Source of the DNA: JAFDZV01 sp964455525
GTDB lineage: Bacteria > Bacteroidota > Ignavibacteria > OLB7
DNA length: 64,000 nt
Direction: 5' to 3'
Assembly: GCA_964455525.1 (NCBI GenBank)
Contig: CAYVWR010000009.1
Coordinates: 124,001 to 188,000, forward strand
Made by a program: the position numbers and the translations under genes
Part shown: one piece after another, positions 53,301 to 61,900 of the stretch
Numbering within the stretch: position 1 is the first letter of the stretch
Layout of the letters: every line of letters starts with the position of its first letter
The notes under the pieces: generated by a model
Seen by the model: the letters and a program-made list of their open reading frames with translations, nothing else
What the model was told of the DNA's origin: nothing
The model's database searches: none

Positions 53301-56300
53301 GTTCCGGCCGTGGAGACGAGCGGTGCGACGGCATCATACAGGCCGTCGATCATAGTGGTAAGCGAATCGTTGAAGTAGGTCCGCTCCCCTGCGTCGGCGA
53401 AGTTCTCCACCTCTCCGCAGAGCCGGCAGAGACAGGCCAGCACGTTGGTCCAGTCGCTCACGAACAAGTCGATCGCCTCGGTCGGCTCCGGCAGCTCCGC
53501 ATCCTGCGTGGCCTCGCGGTAGTCGGCGACGAGCTTTTGCAGCTTGCCGTAGAAATCCCGGACGCGGAACCGGAGATCGCTCGGCAGCTCGTTGAAGACG
53601 GAGAACGCCACCACCAGCACCCGTAGCGCCCGTTTCAGATCGGAGCAGAAGACCCCCGTACCGGATGAAGCGCTCCACCCGAAGTAGCTTTCCAGCTCAC
53701 CGACCGTATTATTGAAACCGGCCAGCAGCAAGGTGATGGCCGTGACCGACGGATCGGCCAGGGGGCCGGCAGTAGCGGCGCACATCAGACGGGTGATGCT
53801 CTGAAGGTCCCTGATCCGGCTGCACCCGCCATCGGCATCATCTATCGAGATACGGCTCCCCTCGCCGCTCGGAATGACGCTGCCGCCGGTATTGGCGCAG
53901 CCGCTGAATCCCTGCGCATCGAGCAAGACCCGAAGCATCCCCACCAGTCCGCTCAGCTTCTCGTAATACGGGTCCATCTCGTCTATCAGCGTGGAGGGGA
54001 TAGTGGCGGTGCTGAGCGTAAGGCTTACGATGCTGAAGAACTCCGCGATCATCCTCAAACGAAGGAGCGGGTCGGAGAGAGGGTCGTTCTGGTTCAGCTT
54101 CATGGAGCGGTCGGCAGCCTCCATCTTCACCTTCTTGTAGAGGCGCCCGATCTCCGGGTCGATGAGACCGCTCAGCATCCCCTGCACGGGGACTGTCAAC
54201 GCCCCTCTCTTGTCGTAGGTTTTTCCCAGACAGGCCAGCAGGTCGAGCCACTTCTCGTAGAACTCGTTCGCCGCCGCAGGAGGCTCCGGTATCGGCAGCC
54301 CCGCTTCCAGACGCTGCTGCACATACTGCTCGGCATACCGCTTCACATCGAGATAGAAATACTCTACGTTCTTGCGAACCGCGACGGGAATGGCGTTCCT
54401 GCCGGTGAGTCCCACGCCGATGACCTCCAGCATCTCGCGAAGCCTATCGCAGAACCCGGCCGTCAGGTTCGGGGCATTCAGCCCCCAGAGCTGGCGCAGA
54501 TAAAGGTTGGTCTTCTTGAACTTGTTGGTCATGATGGCGTCGATCGCCTTGATCGGAGCAAGATTCATATCCACCGATGTGCCGCTACAGAGCGCACGCA
54601 CAAAGCTTGGCATCGCACGGAGCTTGTCCCACATGTCGTCCGGCAGTGAGCCGCCGGAGGGGACCACCTGGGAGACATCCCAGCGATCAATCTTTCCGCC
54701 GGTTGGGCTGGTGGCGACCGGAGCGGGAGTGTAGGGATACCCCAGGTAATAGGAGATTACCACCTTGCTGCTGAGCGTGGAGAGCTTCAACCGTACCTGG
54801 GTGACCGGCTCGGGGAAATAAAGCTCGATCTTGTTGTCCTTCAGCAGCCGGAGCGAGTGAGGAAGGTTGAACGGATTGCCATAGGGAACAACCTTGGCAT
54901 CCTGGCTGGTGATTCGGAATCGGAGCTTCCGGTCGAACAGCGTCGTGTTGGCCGCATACGGTGTCCCGTCCGGGATATCGGTCCAGTTCAGACAGGTCAT
55001 CTCGATCTTGTCGGGAGGACATACCAGGACCATCGGCGGAAATCCAAGCTCTGTATGGTTCACCTCCGGGTTCTGCGAGTAGGAGGTGCGTGCCAGAAGC
55101 CGCAGCTTGGTGTAGCGCTGCGCCTCGCTCAACTGCCAGAAGCCATACTTCATCTTGGTGCCGATCTGCGTGGTCCTGGCCCACTCCAGCGCATACTCAT
55201 GGTTGGTCGCATACTGGGAATGCGACTGTGCCACCATGTCGAGGATCGGCGTGCTGGCCGAGAGGACATCATACGGGCGCCACTCGCTCCGAAGGTCGGA
55301 CCAGTAGTAGATCCTGAGGCTCTCCACCTTGTAGGTGTATTTCACCTGGGGGGATTCTCCCTTCTGCGGCGGGATCACTTCGGAGTTGACCGATGCATCC
55401 TGCAAGGGGGCGATCTTCTCCATCGAGGGATCGGCCGCGCCGGGACGCATCCCCTTGGTGAACTCGATGTCGATGAATGAATCCATCGGCACCGTGAACC
55501 GGCTGAACTCCCCGAACCAGGCACCCGTAGCCGAGGGGGATGGAATAACGGGGCGCGGGACCGCCGGAGCGGGATGCTCGCGGAGCGCAGTATTGGCCGG
55601 GGAATAATCATCGTTCACGAAGTTCAGCGGGAACGGATCGCCGGTGAGCATGTTGACCGCCTTGACCGACTGCTGGAGTTCCGGGCAGCGGAGCGGATCA
55701 TTTGCTATCACGCTCGGCGGCGCCAGCAGCTTGATCTCCCTGGCCGGTCCCGGATCGACGAAATGCCAACTCAGGCTGACACGGATATCCACATTGGGGA
55801 GAGGCCATGGGGTGGAGAGGCTCAGCTTGAATGAGCCGGCGATGATGAACGGATTGGGGGCCTCGCCCCGAAGATCCGCCTTCACGGTAAGACGGAACCC
55901 GATGCCAAACACCTTCAGCTCCGCGTACCCTTGCAGGATGATCCATCCCCCAAGTTGCACCGGCTTAAAGCTCACCTCACCTCCCACTTCCAAGCTTGCC
56001 CCCAGCCCCACCTTGGCGATGCCGCAATCCTGTTCAAACTTCCAGTCGACGCCGGCGCCCGCCTTGATTCCCTTCGATGAGATCATGAAGTACGCCCATC
56101 CGTGCAAGATCTTCAGGATGGTGGCCTGTATCCTCTTGGAGTCTGGCTGGTCTCGGCCGATATAGATATGCCATGCGGAGGAGCGCCCGAAGAAGAATGC
56201 CATTTCGAGCATGGCATCGAGCGTGAGGATATAGCCGGAGTCCTCGGGGATATCGAGGTTAGCGCCGAAGATCGCCTGCACCCCCTCCGGGTCGATCGTG

Positions 56301-58747
56301 AGGACTGCGTAGAACGGAGGATCGTCGGTGGTGTCCAGACCCACCCTTTTGCTGAGGAGCGCCGCCTGCCCCTCCATCATGAACACCTTTGGCAGCGAGA
56401 GCATGAAGAACAGCTTGCTGGAGAAGGTGGCGCCGGAATCGAACGCGGTCGCGATCGATGCACCGGCACCGGCACTGAAGCCTTTGCCGGGAGAGAACTT
56501 GTCCAGATTGATCCCCTGTACGGGGGACTTGTAGAACTCCCACCATTCCTGGCCGACAGGTTTGTCCAGCACATAGTTGTTGCCGATTGTCCCCCGAAAT
56601 CCGTAGATGCCAAGCCCTGTGCTGCCGAGTAGGATCGGCGTGGAGAGTTCCAGATGAGCATCCATCAGAAATGCGCCGGTGGCCGGGATCATCCGCAGCT
56701 CCGCCCCTCCCCCCAGCTCCAACTGCGGCAGACGGAACGTGACCCCGCCGGCATACTCGGTCTGGGTGGGGTGTCCTGGGGCATTCGATGTGGGATTCTT
56801 CATCGAGACATATCCCTTCAGCAGCAGGGCCGCACTCTCCGGCGGTGCCTCTCCGGGAATCCGAAGATCAATCCGAATGGTCTCGATATGAAGGAAGGTG
56901 TGGAGATCCAGGCCGTCCACCGTGAAATAGAACTTGACCCCCTCGCCACGGGCATCCACTCCTCCCATGCCGGTCTTGATGCCGCCGTCAAAGCCGATAT
57001 ACTTGTACTGCCGCTGCACCCCATTGTACGCCTGGCTCTCGCGCCCGAAGTGAAGCGCCGTCACCGACAGCTCCACAGGCCCCACCTTCAGCGGGGAGAT
57101 ATCTGGAAGGACGAGGCTTCCCCCCTCCAGATCGAACTGGCCGTTGGACCAGATGATCAGCTTCTGAACTTCCACCGGCTTTGTGATAAACCGCTCGCCA
57201 ACCACCGGAATTTCGGCGATGATATCGAGCGAGCCGGAGGTCTCAAGAAAGAACCCGCTATCCTGCCTCCCCACGTAGAGGCTTCTGAGGGTGAACTTCA
57301 GGATCTGCGGTATCTCGATGGTAAGCCCCTCGAAGGTTCCGCCGATCTTGAATCCCCGCTCGTCGATCGTGATCTGCACGTCGATCACCTGCCGCTCGGT
57401 GGTGCTCCCCTCCTTGTAGAATCCGGGTATCTGAAGTTTCCCCCTGATATCGGAGCTTACGATGGCCCCCTGGTGGAACCTGATATCGAACCGTGTCAGC
57501 TCAATGGTGAAGCCGGTGGAACCGGGATCGCTCGGCGAACTGGCAACCGCTCCGAACGTCGTCTTCAGCACCGGCTCCTCATCGGTGGTCTTCAGGCCGA
57601 GGGTGCCCGAGAGGCCGCCGGTTCCTATCAGCACGTTGTCGGCAAGGATCTCCGCCCATGTCTCATCATTGTCGGGGTCTTCATGCTCCGCCTTCCAGAA
57701 ATCCGGCAAGCCGATCTTCGCCTTGCCTATGTAGGCCCCCATGAAATCTGGCCCGCGCCCGTCGGCAGCGGCTTCGGGAATGCTGGCGGTAGTGCTGAGA
57801 TCGAGCTTGAGATCCTTGAACTCGACGATCAGGCCTGTGTTGCCGATCATGGCACGAGTCAGGCTCAATGCGGTGCTGGTATCGAAGCCGATGCCGCCGA
57901 CGGTGCTGAAGTAGAAATCGGCCTCGCCGAATGACATCGTCACGTTCCCTTCGGTCGGCTTATCCCCGCTATCGACCGGCAGAAGGATGGAGCGGGGAAA
58001 GACAACGCTCGGCGCCACGCGCAGGGATGCCTCCACTCTCGGGATGAGAAGATCCTCCAGATACTCGCTCACCGAACGGCCTCCGAGAAGCATGGAGAAC
58101 AACTGCTCGAACCGGCGCAATGCATCTTCAGGCGTTTCCGATGATGCAAGGTAGATAAGATAGATCGCCTCCAAAGCCGGGATATGAAGCTCCTCCTCGA
58201 TACTGCCGATGATCTGCCGAAGCTGGGACTCCAAGTCTCCGGTTGCAGGAACCGACAAAGGAATCCCCAGCGTATCGCTGGCTTCCAGCACAAAGGAACT
58301 GATGGTGCTCCCGGTGGGCTCCAGAGCATTATCGAGAGCCTGCCGTAGAATCAGGATGGGGTCCGGCCCCATCTCGCGAATGAACACGTTATAAAGAGCG
58401 GAGAGATCGGAGGAGAACGTATCCAGGCTGAATCCGCCGATCAGATCGAGAATCCTCCAATCGTACTGCACCGTGATAGGGATCTCCGTGTGGAGCGCAT
58501 TACCGGCAGAATTGAACCGTATTTCTATCTCCGTCCCCGGGATGAAGATCGAGAAGTGGCCATAACGCAGGAGGCTCATGCTGTAGAAGGCACGCCCGCC
58601 TCCGGCAGAGCGCGTATACTGGAGATCACGAAAGAATGTCGTATGGAACAGCGATTCCAGTGAATCTTTGATAAATCCAAGCTGCGACGGGAGCTTCCCG
58701 ACATCGATCAACGACGATATGGGGGGATAATATTCTTGTGGTTGCAT
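50303..58747 (-). CDS. Giant protein: beta-rich DUF6603-like region plus Trp/Cys helical repeats
   Basis: 2814 aa from ATG 58747. Residues 1-280 are mixed. Residues 280-1050 are a long beta-rich region of amphipathic strands (GLGIYGFRGTIGNNYVLDKP; SLEVGGEVSFKPVQLGGWII) which by eye resembles DUF6603-type giant proteins; I am not certain of that name. Residues 1430-2240 carry degenerate copies of the repeat seen in the next giant (YEKWLDLLACLGKTY, VSDWTNVLACLCRLC, CDSMLAILYCLCNVC). The C-terminal 550 residues are beta-rich and end in VTVTFTVPYS. No signal peptide, membrane segment or T9SS tail. It sits 121 nt upstream of the 3043-aa gene, same strand. Function unknown. Confidence 0.72.
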   Translation of the reverse strand: MQPQEYYPPISSLIDVGKLPSQLGFIKDSLESLFHTTFFRDLQYTRSAGGGRAFYSMSLLRYGHFSIFIPGTEIEIRFNSAGNALHTEIPITVQYDWRILDLIGGFSLDTFSSDLSALYNVFIREMGPDPILILRQALDNALEPTGSTISSFVLEASDTLGIPLSVPATGDLESQLRQIIGSIEEELHIPALEAIYLIYLASSETPEDALRRFEQLFSMLLGGRSVSEYLEDLLIPRVEASLRVAPSVVFPRSILLPVDSGDKPTEGNVTMSFGEADFYFSTVGGIGFDTSTALSLTRAMIGNTGLIVEFKDLKLDLSTTASIPEAAADGRGPDFMGAYIGKAKIGLPDFWKAEHEDPDNDETWAEILADNVLIGTGGLSGTLGLKTTDEEPVLKTTFGAVASSPSDPGSTGFTIELTRFDIRFHQGAIVSSDIRGKLQIPGFYKEGSTTERQVIDVQITIDERGFKIGGTFEGLTIEIPQILKFTLRSLYVGRQDSGFFLETSGSLDIIAEIPVVGERFITKPVEVQKLIIWSNGQFDLEGGSLVLPDISPLKVGPVELSVTALHFGRESQAYNGVQRQYKYIGFDGGIKTGMGGVDARGEGVKFYFTVDGLDLHTFLHIETIRIDLRIPGEAPPESAALLLKGYVSMKNPTSNAPGHPTQTEYAGGVTFRLPQLELGGGAELRMIPATGAFLMDAHLELSTPILLGSTGLGIYGFRGTIGNNYVLDKPVGQEWWEFYKSPVQGINLDKFSPGKGFSAGAGASIATAFDSGATFSSKLFFMLSLPKVFMMEGQAALLSKRVGLDTTDDPPFYAVLTIDPEGVQAIFGANLDIPEDSGYILTLDAMLEMAFFFGRSSAWHIYIGRDQPDSKRIQATILKILHGWAYFMISSKGIKAGAGVDWKFEQDCGIAKVGLGASLEVGGEVSFKPVQLGGWIILQGYAELKVFGIGFRLTVKADLRGEAPNPFIIAGSFKLSLSTPWPLPNVDIRVSLSWHFVDPGPAREIKLLAPPSVIANDPLRCPELQQSVKAVNMLTGDPFPLNFVNDDYSPANTALREHPAPAVPRPVIPSPSATGAWFGEFSRFTVPMDSFIDIEFTKGMRPGAADPSMEKIAPLQDASVNSEVIPPQKGESPQVKYTYKVESLRIYYWSDLRSEWRPYDVLSASTPILDMVAQSHSQYATNHEYALEWARTTQIGTKMKYGFWQLSEAQRYTKLRLLARTSYSQNPEVNHTELGFPPMVLVCPPDKIEMTCLNWTDIPDGTPYAANTTLFDRKLRFRITSQDAKVVPYGNPFNLPHSLRLLKDNKIELYFPEPVTQVRLKLSTLSSKVVISYYLGYPYTPAPVATSPTGGKIDRWDVSQVVPSGGSLPDDMWDKLRAMPSFVRALCSGTSVDMNLAPIKAIDAIMTNKFKKTNLYLRQLWGLNAPNLTAGFCDRLREMLEVIGVGLTGRNAIPVAVRKNVEYFYLDVKRYAEQYVQQRLEAGLPIPEPPAAANEFYEKWLDLLACLGKTYDKRGALTVPVQGMLSGLIDPEIGRLYKKVKMEAADRSMKLNQNDPLSDPLLRLRMIAEFFSIVSLTLSTATIPSTLIDEMDPYYEKLSGLVGMLRVLLDAQGFSGCANTGGSVIPSGEGSRISIDDADGGCSRIRDLQSITRLMCAATAGPLADPSVTAITLLLAGFNNTVGELESYFGWSASSGTGVFCSDLKRALRVLVVAFSVFNELPSDLRFRVRDFYGKLQKLVADYREATQDAELPEPTEAIDLFVSDWTNVLACLCRLCGEVENFADAGERTYFNDSLTTMIDGLYDAVAPLVSTAGTPLQGATIPADDCDLVQTAIGFLASLSMNCDDATPAMLAWLDTKLTALQGAYDNVGSNPVGFKQGAVAPYHGVLCGTTPMHSTCPDWLDALQVLDILIARRAYLPQSIITRIETDFDQLLLDISNAVFSVYQDLLFWPAFDTTIENTEFEVRYILGHVYEDCLRGNAVAPSIYTWLQNNELNTLQTRFTELQQALDGLPENERIAPLVLSVSPCAWQKDLLNAWRKLCNTPPTAEQLAAPPFSEIVTLMHDAQEMFDELSATLNLDPVPAGWTNTEFCATLERVVGILVIGYGATMRLPLSLESRMGEFCNALKTKANAYIGGSTAPLAGCQTTCDSMLAILYCLCNVCRYKEYLPSGVFTGNSSLHGALGTHLTDLAKKSLLWSDELRLESGANRRPANRCRTIRMIANYFGINVLSYTDAAAVKTLFDQHAALLGALETGLPNALAKYCPVPVDSAYDPLRKRERIEAADLGTPVEYDHADQPIDRIVIAPAAGCSGGCETYIHEICWISQFDHEYNNDLPDPLVVAQTSEDTIKALNLVTQPIWRPNTKYAVQIETTEQINGDEQRPFRSFYTFGFQTAGPVGHFHATGPETSPVYNCGYSALLSADAEAGYQYAKLKQYIDYERSYPDANGNIIGAKPLYFKQSQLQIFYRKEYMNSMYGLWNAYEDLPEVRAGVQIVIRDTAREADPAWDIKIDPIWRKDEKPPQPRDYEIFRYMVKNSGDCLQFDPVPELAKRPPARKTVIPLGVDLQPRKLYTAIFNALLAEGAQEHAYGREVHKYVFQTSRYPDFETHIGSYNLGEGEEAKKAIHTITVDAADADMAKGIIDGVAPGGTGQADRYKALNVQYADLLDRIVDGALWLGTLEAPATTEFIIVTTGSGAQARILGVLLRSPEPFNDPKLPVDQLKLGLQATGFGSGALIYFSKDAARVFVTNSALDLLSGQGTQQLGFQFQYRLFDGADYTAVKVWRNNGTEQEPVWEETPAAPVTVTFTVPYS

Positions 58748-58938
58748 GATGGTATTTCTGTAGTGGTGATTTTGCACATCCGGAACCACACCATCCAGTG
58801 TCATGATATGGTGGCGGTAACAAATCAGTATCGAGGCGCAGGCACAGCGCCCGCCCAACCATTCACCGGACCGCCCCTTGCCATTTCATCCGATCATGAT
58901 GAATGGGCATTCAGGCGGCCAGATGGGCCGTTGCCGCC
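58748..58938. other. Spacer between giant genes
   Basis: 191 nt without gene. Long enough for an internal promoter or processing site; none recognised. Confidence 0.3.
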
Positions 58939-61900
58939 TTATGGGACGAGGCCATCCAGCCCGCGTGCGAGCAGATCCATCGTTGCCGTCACGATATCAT
59001 CGATGATTGTGCCTGCCTCGGCTACGCCGGGGATGTGCAGATGCCCCGTACGAACACCGGATGGCCCTGAGGCTCCGGCAGGGGGCTGATCCCGAAGCCG
59101 CGCGACCCGGTAGAATATCTCGTTGGAGAGATAGGTTCCTCCCGATCCCCTCATGGCCCGCCCCTCTATAAGACTGAGCAGAACCCCGGGCGCATTCTCC
59201 TTGAGATTCGGTCCGGTAGGCTCCGACGGGTGTTTTTTCTCCTGCACCCCTCCGGCTCCGCCGCTCGACTGGAACGACTGATCGTAGAAAACGGTCTGCA
59301 CCGGCGGAAGCACCAGATCCACAGCACTCATCATCTTCTTCACAGGAAGATTCGTCTCGTAGAACTCATTCCACCCTGTCCCGACGCCGATCGGCGAAGC
59401 TCCGTGCTGATCGTCATTATCGAGCAGATTCGGATTACGATAGCGCGATGCAAATCGTTCGATATCATAGTAGGACGATGCCCCGTTCTTGCTGAGCGTC
59501 ACGATCATATCCACCTCATCATCATACAGGTACTTCGTGAAGAACTTCTCGATGACGCCGGCATCGAAATCCCTGTAACGTACCGGGAACAGGACGGACT
59601 GCACGTACCCCTGCACCCCATCGGGGCTGGTGAGGGTCTCACCGTGCAAGGCAAGCGCAACTGCCCCGGAAGGATTCGACGCCAGGGGGTCATCCAATTC
59701 GAACGGGTCGAAGCCCGAAATGAGAATCTTCTTCTTTGTACCGGCGGAAGAGAAATCGACCCCCGAGTGCTCGGGAAGCCCACGCCCTCGTGAGATATCC
59801 TCCAGTTCGGCCGCAAGCGCATCGCAATCGACCTTGTTAGCCAGGCAATACCAGTGCTCCTTGAGAGCTACCGCCATGCGAAGGCGCGCCCAGTATAGCG
59901 GGCGGTCATCACGGATGGTCTTGGAAGTGGCTCTTGCATGATCCAGAATCCGCTTGCCGTAGGTTCGTATCAGATTCTGCAGATCGCTCTTGGCGGAAGG
60001 GCGCGGCTCGGTAAGCGCTTTTACTGCGGCATCGAACTGCTCGAAGTCCGTTCTGATCGTCGGATCGGCCTTGATCCTTTCCCATGGTCCCGGTGTCCCG
60101 AGCGAGCGCGCTTCCTCATGGTCCGGTATATAGATCGGCGGCACCAACTCCGGCATCTCGAACGCGGCGGAAACGAATGTGAGCCCATCCATGGAGTATA
60201 CCTTGATCGCCTGTGATGGTGCTGCATCGGTACTGATGCCGGATGCATTCAGCCCTCTGACCTTGACTGTGTATCTGTGGTAGAGGATGTCGGCATCGGT
60301 GAAGGCGCCTCCCGCACCAGGCCCGTTGTCCTTTTCCAGAACGAGGTTCCGGTGATGATAGGGACTCAGCGTTCCAGCAGCATCCTTGAGCAGCTCGTAC
60401 TGGGGCTGGCTGACACCGAGCATCATAAATGCGTTCGCACTGAGCGGTTTCTGCTCAGGCACGAGGCGTATCAGAGCAACGGTCACCTCCCCCCCTCCTG
60501 ATGGTGTATCCTTTACCTCCTGGCTCAGCACCCGCATCCGGCTGAGCATTGCCGCGGCCTCCGCGAAGTTCGGCTGCACGGAGAACCCTCCGCTTGCACT
60601 GCCAAACGCCGACAATGCCGAGAATGAGCGGCTATCATCGGTCCTGATATCCAGGGCGGCATTGAACAACACAACCTGCCCCTCCTGGAATGCGACGCCT
60701 CGCTCCACAACAGACTCGAAGTCGAGAACCGGGGCACTCACCGTACCATCCACGAAGAGACGGTCGCGAAGGTTCACCCACCGGGTGGTATCGGCCGGCA
60801 CCTCCCAATGATCTTCCGTGCCGATCGGCCCGAAGAGATTGTCGGTATAATATTCGTATTTCGGTGCGGTGCTGTTCGGCTCCCAGACATGCCCGGTATC
60901 GACACGGCGGCCATAGTGCAGCCGGATCAGAGACGCAACGTCGAGCATATCGCCGATTCCATCATCAATCTGATGAACCCGCAAAGCCAATTCGCGGCTC
61001 CAGTCCACCCCCTCGATGTATATCTCCTCCTCCATGGCGGTTCTGGACGATTGCACCGACAGCAACGCTCCGGCGGAGGCATGCACCAGCGGCCGCTTGT
61101 TTTCCATCGTCGGCAGCGCGACGTAGATCCGCCCGGCATCCCCCTCGGCGATCTGTGCGCTTGAACGCTCCATGATGCGTAGCGGCCAGCCGAGCGTGCC
61201 GTACTGGGTTTCGGACAGGGCGACAGACGAGGCCCCCACCCGCAACTGCACCCCTTCAGGGTTGTAGTTGCCATAGTACGTAAGGGAGTAATTGTTTTCG
61301 TTGCGGACATCCAGGTACAGGGTGTTCCGCGTTGCAAACCGGGCAACGATGTCATCATAGACAGCGATCCCTTGCAGCGGCTCCGAACCTGTTCCATTCC
61401 GCTTGCGCACCCCGTAGGCTGTGTGCGAACCGTAATAGGCGGCCGGGTCGATGAAGCTCAGCACCTGCTCGCGGGCATGCTTTGCGGCCAGCCCCGTAAG
61501 CGTATCATAAGGCGCCTGGGTGAAGTCGATGACGTGTTCCGGCTCCCGCATATCCTCAAGCCTTGGTATGAACACCCCTCCCTCCGCAATAAATTCCACT
61601 CCCACATCGGCAGCGGCAGCAAAATGCCCGATGTGCATACCCGCCGGGACATACGCGAGCTGAATCGTCCGGTGCCTGCCGTTGAAATATTCATCCAGAC
61701 GCGTTTCGGGATCGACATTCGGAAGCCATCCGAACATCTCCACGTTGATCGTGTCGTCCGGCTCCAGTTCTGGATGCTCGGCAACCAGAGTGGCATTGGC
61801 ACGGAATGCCTGAAGCCGCGCATTCTGGTGCTGGTAGATCATCGAGACTAGCTCCGAAGCCCCTTCGGACCCGCGGACCTCGATCTCACTGGTGGTAGTG

